Assembly (NCBI RefSeq): GCF_949987535.1
Contig: NC_080073.1
Coordinates: 29,508,116 to 29,572,115, forward strand
Source of the DNA: Balaenoptera acutorostrata
Lineage: Eukaryota > Chordata > Mammalia > Artiodactyla > Balaenopteridae
Length of the DNA: 64,000 nt
Reading direction: 5' to 3'
In this document: positions 1-10,719 of the stretch, one piece after another
How positions within the stretch are numbered: the stretch's first letter is position 1
Layout: each line of letters starts with the position of its first letter
The notes under the pieces: model-generated
Seen by the model: only the letters and a program-made list of their open reading frames with translations
Told to the model about the DNA's origin: nothing
The model's database searches: none
Translations under genes and position numbers: made by a program

Positions 1-500
1 TTTTTTTTTTTTTTTAATGTGCCAGAAGCCTTAAAAAAATTGTTTTAAAAAGTAAAGAACCCTGGATGTCTCTTAACCTCTGAGAGGCCTGTGCCCTGAT
101 GAAGGGATGCTCACATGTGGTTCCAGCTTCTGGAAGATTGCAGTTGATAGATTTACCGTACCAGCTGTTGGCACCAGTTATAAGTTGATGTCCCCACATG
201 TCTATCCATGGAGATGAACTCTTAAAAATCTTTTATGGCTATGTAAAAACTACAGTATTAATGGGAATGCAGTAGAAAATGATTACTCCAGAAAGATACA
301 TGACATTAAGGTGATTTTTCAACCTGTAATTATTTTCCTTAAGTATTGTTTTAATATCATAACCTGTAAGTTCCCTTCTGCCATTGCTGTTCATATGAAG
401 ATATGGTTTGGGTTATTTCTCCTGTTACGATGAATCCCAGCTTCCATCAGACTGAGAAGTCATGCCATACTTTGTCCTTCAGTTGAGAAATCTTCCTTTT
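1..500. other. Intronic sequence, unassigned
   Basis: The window opens on a 15-base T run, which could be the A tail of a minus-strand retroelement cut by the window edge. The rest, to the target-site duplication at 501, shows no repeat or exon that I recognise. Confidence 0.5.
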
Positions 501-1165
501 TATTCAGGCTTTTTTTTTTTTTTTAACATCTTTATTGGAGTATAATTGCTTTACAATGATGCATTAGTTTCTGCTTTATAACAAAGTGAATCAGTTATAC
601 ATATACATATGTTCCCATATCTCTTCCCTCTTGCGTCTCCCTCCCTCCCACCCTGCCTATCCCACCCCTCTAGGTGGTCACAAAGCACCGAGCTGATCTC
701 CCTGTGCTATGCAGCTGCTTCCCACTAGCTGTCTGTTTTACGTTTGGTAGTGTATATATGTCCATGCCACTCTCTCACTTTGTCCCAGCTTACCCTTCCC
801 CCTCTCCATATCCTCAAGTCCATTCTCTAGTAGGTCTGTGTCTTTATATCCGTCTTGCCCCTAGGTTCTTCATGACCTTTTTTTCCCCCCTTAGATTCCA
901 TATATATGTGTTAGCATACGGTATTTCTTTTTCTCTTTCTGACTTACTTCACTCTGTATGACAGACTCTAGGTCCATCCACCTCACTACAAATAACTCAA
1001 TTTCATTTCTTTTTATGGCTGAGTAATATTCCATTGTATATATGTGCCACATCTTCTTTATCCATTCATCTGTCGATAGACACTTAGGTTGCTTCCATGT
1101 CCTGGCTATTGTAAATAGAGCTGCAATGAACATTGTGGTACATGACTCTTTTTGTATTCAGGCTT
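501..1165 (-). mobile_element. 5'-truncated L1 with 11-bp TSD
   Basis: Minus-strand L1 3' end. An oligo-T run (the A tail) at 511-524 is followed by the L1 3' UTR and then the last part of ORF2. Read on the minus strand, that part gives the ORF2 C-terminus, with recognisable text IARTWKQPKCLSTDEWIKKM. An identical 11-bp duplication, tattcaggctt, lies at 501-511 and 1155-1165. This marks a target-primed insertion truncated at its 5' end. It has no coding capacity. Confidence 0.93.
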
Positions 1166-1785
1166 CTCTCTTTGCCACCCGAGCTGGCTATCTACAAGCA
1201 CAGGCTGTTGATTTTCTAAATGGCTCTAGCCCTCGATGCTGGTGTTAAAAGACCTTCACCATCTGTATTTGCTTTGACAGGATACATTTTAAAAATGACA
1301 TAAGTAATTTTAAATTTTATACATTTTTGTACATATGGTACTGTGTTTAATACTCAAGGTCAAGTTGAAATGTAAAACACATAGAAGTCATCCATTCATT
1401 CCCTATGTCTTTCTCTACTTGATGAAAAGAACTTTAGGAGCAATTTTTTTTTTTCTTTTTACAGGTGGGCTCTTTTTGAAGGGCATCTCTCCAGTGGATC
1501 AGTGGGAGAAAGGGGTTGGCAATTCACATCACACAAGGGTATTTGAAAAAATTCCCTTCAAATAGCTTCTCCAATGCCTAGTCATAGTAGAAAGTAAAAG
1601 TAAGCAGAAAAGGTAGTAGAATTGATTCCAAACCCATTTTCTCAGAGGAAAATCATTCTTAATTTTCAGATTTCCTATATGTACATGTACACATGGAAAT
1701 TATTTTAAAATAATTTAATATGTGTGCTCACTATTCTTTGAAAATAAATGACATATTTATGTAGCATGAATATAAAGCTCTATTA
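1166..1785. other. Intronic sequence, unassigned
   Basis: AT-rich unique-looking intronic DNA between an L1 insertion and an AT-rich tandem repeat. No repeat family or exon recognised. Confidence 0.5.
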
Positions 1786-1886
1786 TATCTATATAAATAT
1801 AAGGTTATATATAATTATATAAATACAAGATTATACATGTTATAATTATATAAATATAAGGTTATATATTTCATAAATACAAGGTT
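1786..1886. repeat. AT-rich tandem repeat, about 3.5 units of about 30 bp
   Basis: Imperfect units each contain a variant of 'tataaatataaggttatat' or 'ataaatacaaggtt', repeated about every 30 bp. The block is almost entirely A and T. Units alternate between an 'aaatataagg' and an 'aaatacaag' form, so the ancestral unit may have been a pair. It lies in the intron of a gene known for chromosome fragility. Confidence 0.75.
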
Positions 1887-2079
1887 TTGTCTTCCTTATT
1901 TGTATTTCATTCTCTCATTGGATGAATTAGCTACAAAGCAGATGTCAGTATTGAGGGGTCGGTGGTGGCAAGAATGTAATAGGCCCAGAGAGCTCTGGGG
2001 CACTTCAGGGAGGAGGTGTAAATACTTGTCTGGAAATTGGCAATGAATGGGCAGGAATAAGGGGTTCTTGGCCCTCACT

Positions 2080-2163
2080 GCACATTAGAATTACCATGGG
2101 AACTCTGAAAAACAACAAAACTAAAAAAGACCCTGATGCCCAGGTCTCAGCCAGACCAATTAA
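2080..2163 (+). mobile_element. MER5A-like hAT fragment
   Basis: The order 'cattagaattaccatgggaactctgaaaa' (split here), then 'gatgcccaggtctcagccagacc', matches the 5' half of a MER5-type nonautonomous hAT-Charlie element in a diverged state. It ends where an L1M fragment begins. Family assignment is from recognition only. Confidence 0.5.
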
Positions 2164-2169
2164 ATTAAA

Positions 2170-2850
2170 ATATATGGGAGTGGGCTGTTGGTGAGTACGT
2201 TGAGAAATTGGAGCCTTAATTCATTGATGGTGGTCATGTAAAATGATGGAGTCACTAAGGAAAACAGTTTAGCCATTCCTTTAAAAGTTAGAGAGTTTCC
2301 ATAGGACCCAGCAATGCTACTCCTAAGTATATCCTCATGAGAACTGAAAACATAGATCCACATAAAAACTTGTGCCTGAATGTTCATAGGAGCACTATTC
2401 ATAATAGCCAAAATGTAGAAACAACCCAAATGTCCATAAACTGATTAATGGATTAAAAAAATGTAGAATATACTTAAAATGGGATATTATTCAGTCTTTA
2501 AAAGGAATCAGCTACTGAAAAATGCTATATGGATGAACACTGAAAACATTATGCTAAGTGAAAGAAACCATACACAAAAGGGTACATACTATATGATTCT
2601 GTTTATATGAAATGTTTAGAATAGGCAAATCCATAGAGACAAAATAGATTAATGTTTTCCAGGGGCTGCAGGGAGGGGTAAACGTGGATTAACTACCTGG
2701 AGTTTCTTTTAGGGGTGATGAAAATATTCAGAAATTAGATAGTGGTGATACTTGCACAACTTTGTGAATATACTGAAAACCACTGGATTATACACTTTAA
2801 AATGGTAAACCTTATGGTATAGGAATTATATCTCAAGTTTAAAAAAATCT
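2170..2850 (+). mobile_element. Ancient L1M 3' end, sense
   Basis: Recognisable L1 landmarks in order: 'gacccagcaatgctactcct', 'tcataatagccaaaatgtag', 'ggatattattcagtctttaa', then the L1M-type 3' UTR ('ctatatgattctgtttatat', 'gcacaactttgtgaatatac', 'tacactttaaaatggtaaac'). This covers the end of ORF2 and the 3' UTR on the + strand. It is diverged, with many stops and no clear TSD. Confidence 0.88.
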
Positions 2851-2984
2851 TAGGAAAGGATACTTGAGCATGAGGACCTTTTGTAAGCTTCTGAGATGAT
2901 TTTCATGTACAATAATAAATACCTTTTTTTTAAAAATTGAAATTTGAAAACTGAACACACTGTAGCTTAAGTCTTCATCATGAG

Positions 2985-3505
2985 CTTCTCATCGCTCACT
3001 GACTGCAGCACCAATCAGGGCCCTGCATGATCTGGTCCCTGCCTGCCTTTCAAACCCATCTCCTCACTTCTTTGTCTTTCTTTTTATTCTCAGACTCCAC
3101 CATCCCACTGTTCCTTCCATTCCTCTAAGACCTTAAGCTCATTCTTGTCTTGGCATTTGCTGTTTCCTCCACCGGGAACCTTCTGTCCGCAGATACTCAG
3201 GTATAGTGGGCTCTTCCTCATTCAAATCCCAGATCAAATGTTAGGTTCCCTTTCCATTGACATTAAACCAGCTACTTCCACCTTTTTCAAGTCACTACCT
3301 GTTTTTGCTCCCTGATTATTTCCTTCACAATCAGAAATGTTTTTGCTTCCTGACTGGTTTTTGGTCTCCACCACTTACCGTTCCTCCTTACCCTGCCCCT
3401 AGAATGCTCCGTGAGTGTAGGGGCTGGCACTTTCACCCCTAGAATAGTACCTAGAATATTACAAGTACATAATATTTGTTGAATGAATAAATAAGTGATT
3501 AGAGT
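2985..3505 (+). mobile_element. L2 LINE 3' part, sense
   Basis: Contains L2 landmarks: 'ggccctgcatgatctggtcc' near the left, then 'cttggcatttgctgtttcct', then 'aatgctccgtgagtgtaggg', and the terminal 'aatatttgttgaatgaataa'. L2 is an ancient mammalian CR1-like LINE and this copy is inactive. Confidence 0.88.
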
Positions 3506-4855
3506 TTAAGGAGCAACCATTTCAAGGAAAGATTATTTCAGTGTAATCAATCCCTGAAAATCTTTGTTGGAGAAGGGGAAGGAACCAATGAGACGAAGAT
3601 TAGAGATGCTACATAAGCAAATGTTGGAAAACATTAAAGTGATGGGAGGGGAGGAGAGTAGTTGATGAAGTGAGATCTTGAAGAAGTAGTTTGCATTTTG
3701 AAATACCTGTGTGTTTCCTGTTTATAAATAGTTGAGCTTCAGTATTTTTTTTTTGACTTGTTAAAAATTGAAAAATTTTCTTTAGTGACACCATGGGTTG
3801 ATGACTTAATACACTTTACTAAAATTTGGGTTTTTTTCTTTGTATAAAAATGTTACAGGTACACTTTTGTTTGCTTGAATTCTGAGACACTTTAAGCTGT
3901 CTTCTCTTTTTGTTCTTGTTATCTTCTTGTGGGATATTCTTAGGCTGTCTTTTGTGGAATTTTGATGTGTGCCTGTAAGCTTAGAATGTTTTATAAATTA
4001 TCTAAACCTGAGTATGTGTCTACAGCTATCCATTTATGTATGTTGATTGTTTTCCAAGTCATCAATAAAATTTGTTTGAGAGCCTGGCCAGCTGAAAGCG
4101 TCAGTTAGATGACAAGTAATTTTTCCTGTTAAGGTTAGTCGTGGGATCCGTTAGCCAGTAGCTTTCAAATGTATTTACTTTTATGGTTAACATTTGATTC
4201 CCCTGTTTTTAAATGAAGTGAATTGAAATAGAAACATATTTACTCATCAGTAGAAGTGTCTGGAGTTATTTGCAGTATGGCTTCTTCTGATGACCCCCAA
4301 AAAGGATTGGTCATGCCTTCTAGGGTTGGTTTAGAGTTCTGCTATTTGCTGAGTCATGTCAGGATATAAAAATGACAGATTATTTTTAAAGTAAGTCCTA
4401 TCACTCCCAGCCATAATGGAATAACATGTTTATTTTTCAAGTTAAAAAAAAAAAAAGTACAAGTTTTTCATTCTTCAAACCAAAAGAACAGTATTTCCTT
4501 TTCATCATGTCTGGCTCCTTGGTTGCCTAGGAGATGTCAGTTTTCATGGCAGATTGCTTTAGCTAGGATAGTTAGAAGAAGTCATTTCTCACTATATCAT
4601 ATTCCTAAATAATAACAAATTTTTGTTAGAGATTTGGAGAATCAGAATGCCCAGTGCTGACAAAATTATGGGGAAATGGCCCTTCTCCCTGTACTACTTC
4701 CGAATGTAAATTTGTGGAAACATTTCCTGAGAGGTATTCGGCAGTATATATCAATAGCCTTGCAGGGTCAGTATCCTTTGAACACAGTGATTCTCAAATC
4801 TAGGAATTGATACATGAGAAGTAAAGAGATGCATAAATGTTGATGTATGAAGGAC
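3506..4855. other. Intronic sequence, unassigned
   Basis: AT-rich intronic DNA with a 13-base A run near 4443. I recognise no exon, RNA gene or named repeat. Confidence 0.5.
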
Positions 4856-4945
4856 CTTCCTCATAGGGTTTTCAGGAGGATTATGAAGAAATTGCTTAGA
4901 GTGAGGTAAGTAGGGAGTAACTGTTAGCTGTTACGTCTATTATTT
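4856..4945 (+). mobile_element. MIR SINE fragment
   Basis: 'cctcatagggttttcaggag' followed by 'gtaactgttagctgttac' is the 3' part of a MIR element in sense orientation. Short and diverged. Confidence 0.6.
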
Positions 4946-5189
4946 AATCAGATATTGCTCTGTCTCTAATATAGAGAGGTTAGCAATCATCTAATGGTAG
5001 TGTAGTGTGTAGTGCCAAAATGTGTTTTTTAAAAAAAATTTGCTTAACTAAAAATTATATGCCATTTATATGAAAAGCACTATTCCAAACAACTTGCCAT
5101 TAACTTGCTTACTAGTTGACAAATCACAACTGTTTACTGAATGAAATTGGCTGTTACTTTTTGCCAGGGTAAAATACTAACAACAATAC

Positions 5190-5278
5190 GATGACTGGCA
5201 TTTATCGTATACTTATTAAATGCTTTACATGTGTCCTTGAGAAGTATTATTGTTATCTCCATCTCACAGACTGACCCT
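5190..5278 (-). mobile_element. MIR SINE fragment
   Basis: Antisense MIR order: 'ttaaatgctttacatgtg', 'gtattattgttatctccatc', 'tcacagactgaccc'. It is interrupted at its right edge by a short L1 insertion that begins at 5292. Confidence 0.6.
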
Positions 5279-5476
5279 TGAGCTGTATCCTTTATTTTTT
5301 TTTATTATTTTTTATTGGAGTATAGTTGCTTTACAATGTTGTGTTAGTTTCTGCTGTACAGCAAAGTGAATCAGTCATACGTATACATATATCCATCCCC
5401 TCTTTTTTGGATTTCCTTCCTATTTAGGTCACCACAGAGCACCGAGTAGAGTTCCCTGTACTTTGAGCTGTATTCT
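5279..5476 (-). mobile_element. Very short 5'-truncated L1 with TSD
   Basis: About 170 bp of minus-strand L1 3' UTR at 5292-5463, with an oligo-T-rich start and 'acaatgttgtgttagtttct'. It is flanked by a 13-bp duplication, tgagctgtatcct (5279-5291) and tgagctgtattct (5464-5476), with one mismatch. This is an extreme 5' truncation of a target-primed insertion. Confidence 0.85.
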
Positions 5477-5604
5477 TAATCTCATCACCCTAGAGGTTCT
5501 GCTAGAGAGTTGGGCTAAGGATGGAGAATTCTATTCAAAAATCTGTTGTTTTAGAAAGCTCCCAAGAAACCTAGCTTTGGAACTAGTGCTTGGGGGAAGT
5601 ACTT

Positions 5605-5755
5605 ATCAAACTTTAATGTGCATATAACACAACTGGGAAGCTTGTAAAAATACAGATTGATGCAGTAGATTTGGGGTGGAGCCTGGGAATATGCATTTCT
5701 AACAACTCTCAGGTAAGGCAGAGGTGGTTGACAAGCAGATTACACTTTGAGTAGC
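5605..5755 (+). mobile_element. MER5A-like hAT element, sense
   Basis: The MER5A order is visible: 'tcaaactttaatgtgcatat', 'gggaagcttgtaaaaataca', 'ggggtggagcctgggaatat', 'gcatttctaacaactctcag', 'acactttgagtagccag'. It is a nonautonomous hAT-Charlie fossil of near-complete length. Confidence 0.85.
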
Positions 5756-5837
5756 CAGCCTGCTACGTTGCTTGTGAAAATATTCAGACTTTTCACTTGT
5801 CGCAAAGAAATCATTCACTGTAGGGAAAGGTAATCAT

Positions 5838-5886
5838 GGGATAGTGGTCTGGTGGTTAGGATTTCACATCCTCAAGAGCATGGCCT
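5838..5886 (+). pseudogene. tRNA-Glu-like 5' fragment
   Basis: 'gtggtctggtggttaggatt' at about 5843-5862 differs by one base from the D-arm and box A region of vertebrate tRNA-Glu. The next about 25 bases follow the anticodon and variable regions more loosely, ending near 'catggcctg'. No box B or acceptor 3' half is present, so it is not a functional tRNA. It may be a retrocopied tRNA fragment or the head of a degenerate tRNA-derived SINE. Confidence 0.5.
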
Positions 5887-6216
5887 GTTTTGCTGCAGTG
5901 CTGAGTTTCTCAAACTTGAGTTGTTGGGTTTTGAAGATTCACATTCGCAAAAAGGAGTTTATATTTTGGGTTTCCATTTAGTGAAAAAATATGAAAGTAA
6001 CCAACAGGCATATATTTTGGATCACCAGTTGACTGTCTTATAAGAGAGTATTGCCATGTGGTTTTGGCACCAAGGAATCCCCTAAAGTGACAATTAACTT
6101 TAATTTATCATTTCTGAAGGTGGGGTCCCTGAAGTCCTAAATTCCCAAGTTTGAGAAATTCTTAAATAGTCTCCTGTATAAATAGTATCCTCTAAAGGAG
6201 ACCTTCTAAGGGTCAG
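5887..6216. other. Intronic sequence, unassigned
   Basis: No repeat or exon recognised. The short open frame across 5852-6043 begins inside the tRNA-like fragment and has no recognisable domain. Confidence 0.45.
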
Positions 6217-6320
6217 AGTGACTTTGAGTAAGCCAGTTGACTTGCTAGACTTACTCAACATCTCTAAAATGAGAGGACTAGATCTAAGTCATCTTTTTGG
6301 TCTTTTTCTGCTCAAAAATT
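6217..6320 (+). mobile_element. MIR-type SINE fragment
   Basis: 'gagtaagccagttgacttgc' and 'catctctaaaatgagaggac' followed by 'ctagatctaagtc' match the 3' half of a MIR-class element. Diverged; the right side was cut by an L1 insertion. Confidence 0.55.
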
Positions 6321-6776
6321 CTAGCGTTGACTTTTCTTTTTTTTATTTGTTTGTTTTTAATGAAGTACAGTTGATTTACAATGTTGTGCAATCTCTGCCG
6401 TACAGCAAAGTGACTCAGTTATACACATATATTCTTTTTTTTATATTCTTTTCCATTATGGTTTATCACAGGATATTGAATATGGTTCCCTGTGCTATGC
6501 CATATGACCTTGTTGTTTATCCATCCTATATATAATAGTTTACATCTGCTAATCCCAAACTCCCAATCCATCTCTCCCTCAACCCCCTCCCCCTTGGCCA
6601 CCACAAGTTTGTTCTCTATGTCTGTGAGTCTGTTTCTGTTTTGTGGATAGGTTCATTTGTGTCATATTTTAGATTCCACACATAAGTGATATCATATGGT
6701 ATTTGTCTTTCTCCTTCTGACTTACTTCACTCAGTATGAGAATCTCTAGTTGCATCCTAGGGTTGACTGTTCTTTT
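6321..6776 (-). mobile_element. 5'-truncated L1 with about 20-bp TSD
   Basis: Minus-strand L1 3' UTR at 6341-6756: an oligo-T-rich start, 'tttacaatgttgtgcaatct', 'atattgaatatggttccctg', 'ctgacttacttcactcagta'. The flanking duplication is ctagcgttgacttttctttt (6321-6340) against ctagggttgactgttctttt (6757-6776), with two mismatches. It is non-coding. Confidence 0.88.
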
Positions 6777-7878
6777 GTGAGACAATGTTAGAAGAGTATG
6801 GCACTTATCTTAGTTGGACATTCACATAACATTTGCAGGCAAATCAGGAAGAAACCTGATCTACTCGGAAGTGAGCCGTTGTTATCTACTGTTGTTACTG
6901 GGGGAAATTCCACATTCTGGGACATTTTCTTTTGTGACCGTTGAACCTTTTTCCACTGCAAGTTAGGTTGCCTATCTAGCCCTATCAAAAAATGACCAAT
7001 CAAATTCACCGAGTCACAAAATTAAGTGTGAATAGTAGAGACCTTTTCATTACTTATAGAAGGTAGAGAGGTCAAGAGAAGGTACAAATAACTTTTGTAG
7101 CTGAAAAGATGGGAAATGGAGACTCATTAAATACCTGGAAGCCACATATTTTTAGTTCAAAACAAGTTGTTATTAAGGAATACAAATTTAAAAATTAATT
7201 GGCTAAAAACATGACTTTTGTTTTCATTAATATACTCTGTCATTGTCTCTATAGAGACACATGCAGGCCTCAGTCACTGTTTCTGGAATGAGCCTAGTCC
7301 CGTCTATGTCTGTCTTAGCTAAGGCCCACTAATAAGACCAAGGCCCTAAAACTTAGACTGAGGTCCCAAACCCAGTGCTTTGTTCTCTGGATGCCAGAAA
7401 CCATCATCTTCACATTTATTAAGAAACAGATCCCAGGAGATGATTTTCTCCTGAGAATTCCACAGAATATTGGTATATCCAGCCTTCTTGTTTGGTTAAA
7501 AAAAAAAAAAAATCAGCAATTTTACTTTAGCTTAAAATAAAATTGCTTTCTGCAGTTTTCATGTGAGAGGAAACTATTTAATATTTATCTCAGCCTTGCA
7601 GACAGTTTCCGATCCTGGAGTTGCAGGACTCTTCCCATCACACAATATTGGCTCTTATACTTTTCTCTACCTTTGTTCCGTTTTATAGTTCCTGGAGTAT
7701 TTTTCTTCTCCACTGAAATTAAAACTTGAGGAAGCATGTCTGCTAGCAGCACAAGTGGGCAGAATTTTACCACAATTAAAGAAGAGGCAGAATTGGATTT
7801 GAGCAAGGAAATATTAAAATATTACCATTTTGGGCTGCCTATGTCATGTGACAGACATAGTGAGATTTGTGTCATATA
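6777..7878. other. Intronic sequence, unassigned
   Basis: Unique-looking intronic DNA with a run of about 15 A near 7499. No exon or repeat family recognised. Confidence 0.5.
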
Positions 7879-7978
7879 CTCTGTCGACCATTTTTTAAAT
7901 TTTTATTTTATTGAAGTATAGGTAATTTATGTTGTGTTAATTTCAAGTGTACAGCAAAATGATTCGGTTTTATATACA

Positions 7979-8053
7979 TAGGGTTGGCCAAAAAGTTCAT
8001 TTGGGTTTTTCATAACATCTTAGGGAAAAACCTGAATAAAGTGTTTGGCCAAC

Positions 8054-8057
<4 letters not shown>
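7979..8057 (+). mobile_element. Mariner-derived MITE (diverged hairpin)
   Basis: Terminal inverted repeats 'gggttggccaaaaagttcat' and 'gtgtttggccaaccc' flank a short centre, 'cataacatctta'. The element sits at a TA target, the standard mariner duplication. It is the same family as the near-perfect copy at 61371-61450 but has about ten differences. There is no transposase. Confidence 0.88.
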
Positions 8058-8092
<35 letters not shown>

Positions 8093-8105
8093 GTATATGT
8101 ATGTG

Positions 8106-8140
<35 letters not shown>

Positions 8141-8246
8141 GTATATGTGTATATATATGTATATGTGTATATATATATGTATATGTGTATGTATGTATAT
8201 ATATATACACATATGCACACACATACAAAAATATATGTATATATTC
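8056..8246. repeat. Compound (TA)n/(TATG)n microsatellite
   Basis: A pure TA run of about 36 bases grades into TATG, TGTA and CACA units. It starts exactly at the TA target duplication of the mariner element, which suggests that the duplication and L1 'tatacatatata' seeded it. Long open frames here on both strands, all Ile-Tyr repeats, are an artefact of the repeat. Confidence 0.95.
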
Positions 8247-8334
8247 TTTTTCAGATTCTTTTCCATTATAGGTTATTACAAGATACTGAGTAAAGTTTCC
8301 TGTGCTATACAGTATCTGTCATCCATCAGTTTCA

Positions 8335-8455
8335 GGTGAGATATCTGAGGGTGAGAAGTTCAGTGAATCGCTGAGGATCAGGGAGTGATAGAACCAAGAC
8401 TCAAGTGTGTGTGCTTTGAATACTCATTCCACCTCTTCATGCTTCCTCTCAACAA
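8335..8455 (-). mobile_element. MIR SINE fragment
   Basis: Antisense MIR features in order: 'atctgagggtgagaagttca', 'gagtgatagaaccaagactc', 'cattccacctcttcatgc'. Diverged. Confidence 0.55.
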
Positions 8456-8880
8456 AGGGTAGTTTGTGAGTTGTGTGGGCATACCAAAAGGGAAGGAACA
8501 GTGAAGAGGGCAGTTAACATTTCAAATAGTTGGCAGGCTGAACTCATGAGAAGAAATGCACTAGAAATAAATGAGCTCATTGGCAAGAGTAATGCCTGAG
8601 AAGGAGGGAAGTGAGAGGCAGGGTAGCCTCGAGTAGAGGAGAGATGTGTCATAATTAAGCCTAATATGTAACACTAGGAACCAGCATTGTGGATGGCTTA
8701 TATTCATGCTGATATTCATCAGCAGTCAGATGGATTGAGGCTGTCTCCCAAAAGGTGTCAGGAAGAAAAAAAATATGAGAAGACTGAAGAAAGACTTGAG
8801 AGGGAGAAGGAGTAGAAGTGTTAGATATGTCGGAGAGGGAAAAATTTCCCCCTCTACCCCTCTTGAATTCTGGTGGCCGG
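8456..8880. other. Intronic sequence, unassigned
   Basis: Purine-rich intronic DNA; no exon or repeat family recognised. Confidence 0.5.
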
Positions 8881-9350
8881 ACTAATGACAAAATTGATAA
8901 CGAGAGAGATTAACAGGAGAAAAAGAAACAAATTTTAGTTCATGTGCATGGTGGTCTAGGACCTAAGAAGTGGCCAGAGCAGGCAGCTTTTATACTTTTT
9001 AGACAAACAGTAAATTTGTGAGGAACTGAAAGGACAAAGAAACAGGTTTTGGATGTTCTGTCAGTGAAGAATCTAAACAGAGTTTGGGCTCCGGGTAGTA
9101 AATTAAAGAAGTAACAAGGTTTGTTTATACAGGCTTCTTGGCCTGAATTCCCTGTCTCTGGAGATGAGGGTGTCCTTCTACCTCCAGATGCCAGGAAAGC
9201 ACCTTTCATAAGGGAGATTTATTTCCTGCTTTCACGGAGACAGAAAGGAGGGTCAGAGTGTCCCACTTGCATTGGCCATTTATTAAGTAGCTTTAATACA
9301 AAATAATCAGTATGCCACTGAGGCACATTTTGGGTGGCCTTCCAGAACCC
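8881..9350. mobile_element. Possible LTR-class repeat, unassigned
   Basis: Text such as 'gagagattaacaggagaaaa', 'acctttcataagggagattt' and 'gccactgaggcacattttgg' resembles old mammalian LTR or LTR-internal repeats. I cannot name the family or see both ends, and there is no coding capacity. Unique DNA is the alternative. Confidence 0.3.
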
Positions 9351-9508
9351 CAGCAGATAGAATCCCTGGAAGGCAGAGAAGTAAACTGAGGTCAGGGAAT
9401 ATTTGAAAAAAATAATGACCAAGAATATAAAGAATCCCCTGAAAACTGAAGACCTTATATGGAAAAGGTTAATAGACATCCAAACAGTAGGAATCAGGAA
9501 AGTTTTCT

Positions 9509-9670
9509 GTAGTGGGTTGAATAATATCTCCGCTAAAAGGAACCTCAGAACTTAACATTATTGGAAAATAAGACCTTTGCAGATATAATTAGTTAAGATG
9601 AAGTTATACTGGATTGGAGGGGGTCCTAAATCCAATGACTTGTGTCTTCGTAAGAAGAAGACACACAGAG
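9509..9670 (+). mobile_element. MLT1-type LTR fragment (ERVL-MaLR)
   Basis: 'tgtagtgggttgaataatat', 'agacctttgcagatataatt', 'tagttaagatgaagttatac' and 'taaatccaatgacttgtgtc' match the first half of an MLT1 LTR. Truncated on the right, diverged, non-coding. Confidence 0.82.
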
Positions 9671-10719
9671 AAGACAGCAATGACAACTTTAGTTTCTAGG
9701 AATATTATAGGGTAGATAATTGGAAAATTGTCCACTAAAAAAAAATTTGAAATGCTATATAAAATATACAAATATTCACTCAAAGGCATAGTTGAGCTTT
9801 GGAAAAAAGGTGCGGGGTGGGAGGCAAAAACCAAAGAGGGAGCTAAAATTCATAAGGGGAAGTAGTCCAGAGCCCATTGCTGCCTGGTGTAAGGGGATGT
9901 CTGTGGACCTTTGGAAATAAGATAAATGAAGAATATCACTGGAGTGAGCAGTGGCCAAAAAAATAAAGCCAGCATATCAATAACTATTTGAAATTATAAC
10001 ACTATATTATTTTAAAAGATCAGAAATTGGACAAGGGGAAGGTGGAGGATGAGATCTGAGAGATCCAAGGTGGTAAGTATATGCTAAGGACAGAGATATG
10101 GATCTACTTTTAGATATTGATGGGGAAATTGAGCGTTAGTATGGATTGTAATAAGATAATAACCACTACTGATACAAAATAGAATGTTTTATTTTTGTAC
10201 CGTAGGAAAAAACTTGATCTACCTGGAAAGTAGGAAGGAGAAAAAAGTGGAACAAAAAGATGAAATAGTATGGCGGTTAAACTAATCAAGACAGATTGTC
10301 CAATGGATAGAAAGCTAAATGCTATAATGTTTATAAAAAATATTTAAAAGGACACAGGTTGAAGATAAGGGGATGGAAAAATTTACAGTTGTAAAATACA
10401 GACAAAATGAAAAAGGAACAATAGATCAAGGGAGTAAAATAAGCAGGGACTTATGCACGTGCCATAATATAGTAAGCAGTAATTTCTGGCATTTGACATT
10501 GATTAAGCAATTGCAGTTAGAAATCTTTCGCAGTGTTTTCAGAAAGCGATGAAACAGTTAAGACAAAAAGTAAGCAGAGGAAGATTTGGATAACAAGCAC
10601 TGAATTTGCTCTACCACGTATGTAGAACTGCTTAGTCAACAAATGCAGTATATATTTTATTTTGGAGGGCATGTGGATTAGGCACATGCTTCAACTTTTA
10701 ATGCATCAGGAAGGAAGCC
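9671..10719. other. AT-rich intronic sequence, possibly L1M/HAL1 5' region
   Basis: A-rich DNA leading into a recognisable sense L1M at about 10720. It may be the more diverged 5' part of the same element, but I see no decisive landmark. Confidence 0.35.

Larger units (their letters stand above)
7879..8325 (-). mobile_element. L1 3' UTR fragment split by a mariner MITE and microsatellite
   Basis: The minus-strand L1 3' UTR begins at about 7892 ('ttttattgaagtataggta', 'acagcaaaatgattcggttt') and resumes at about 8245 ('attctttttcagattctttt', 'taggttattacaagatactg'). The two pieces were one L1 copy before a mariner element inserted at TA and a TA/TG repeat expanded. A weak flanking duplication, ctgtcgaccat (7881-7891) against ctgtcatccat (8316-8326), supports one insertion. 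Confidence 0.82.

Noticed and set aside
7984..8339. Overlapping Ile-Tyr and Tyr-Val repeat open frames on both strands
   Set aside because: Translation of a TA/TG microsatellite; not protein-coding.
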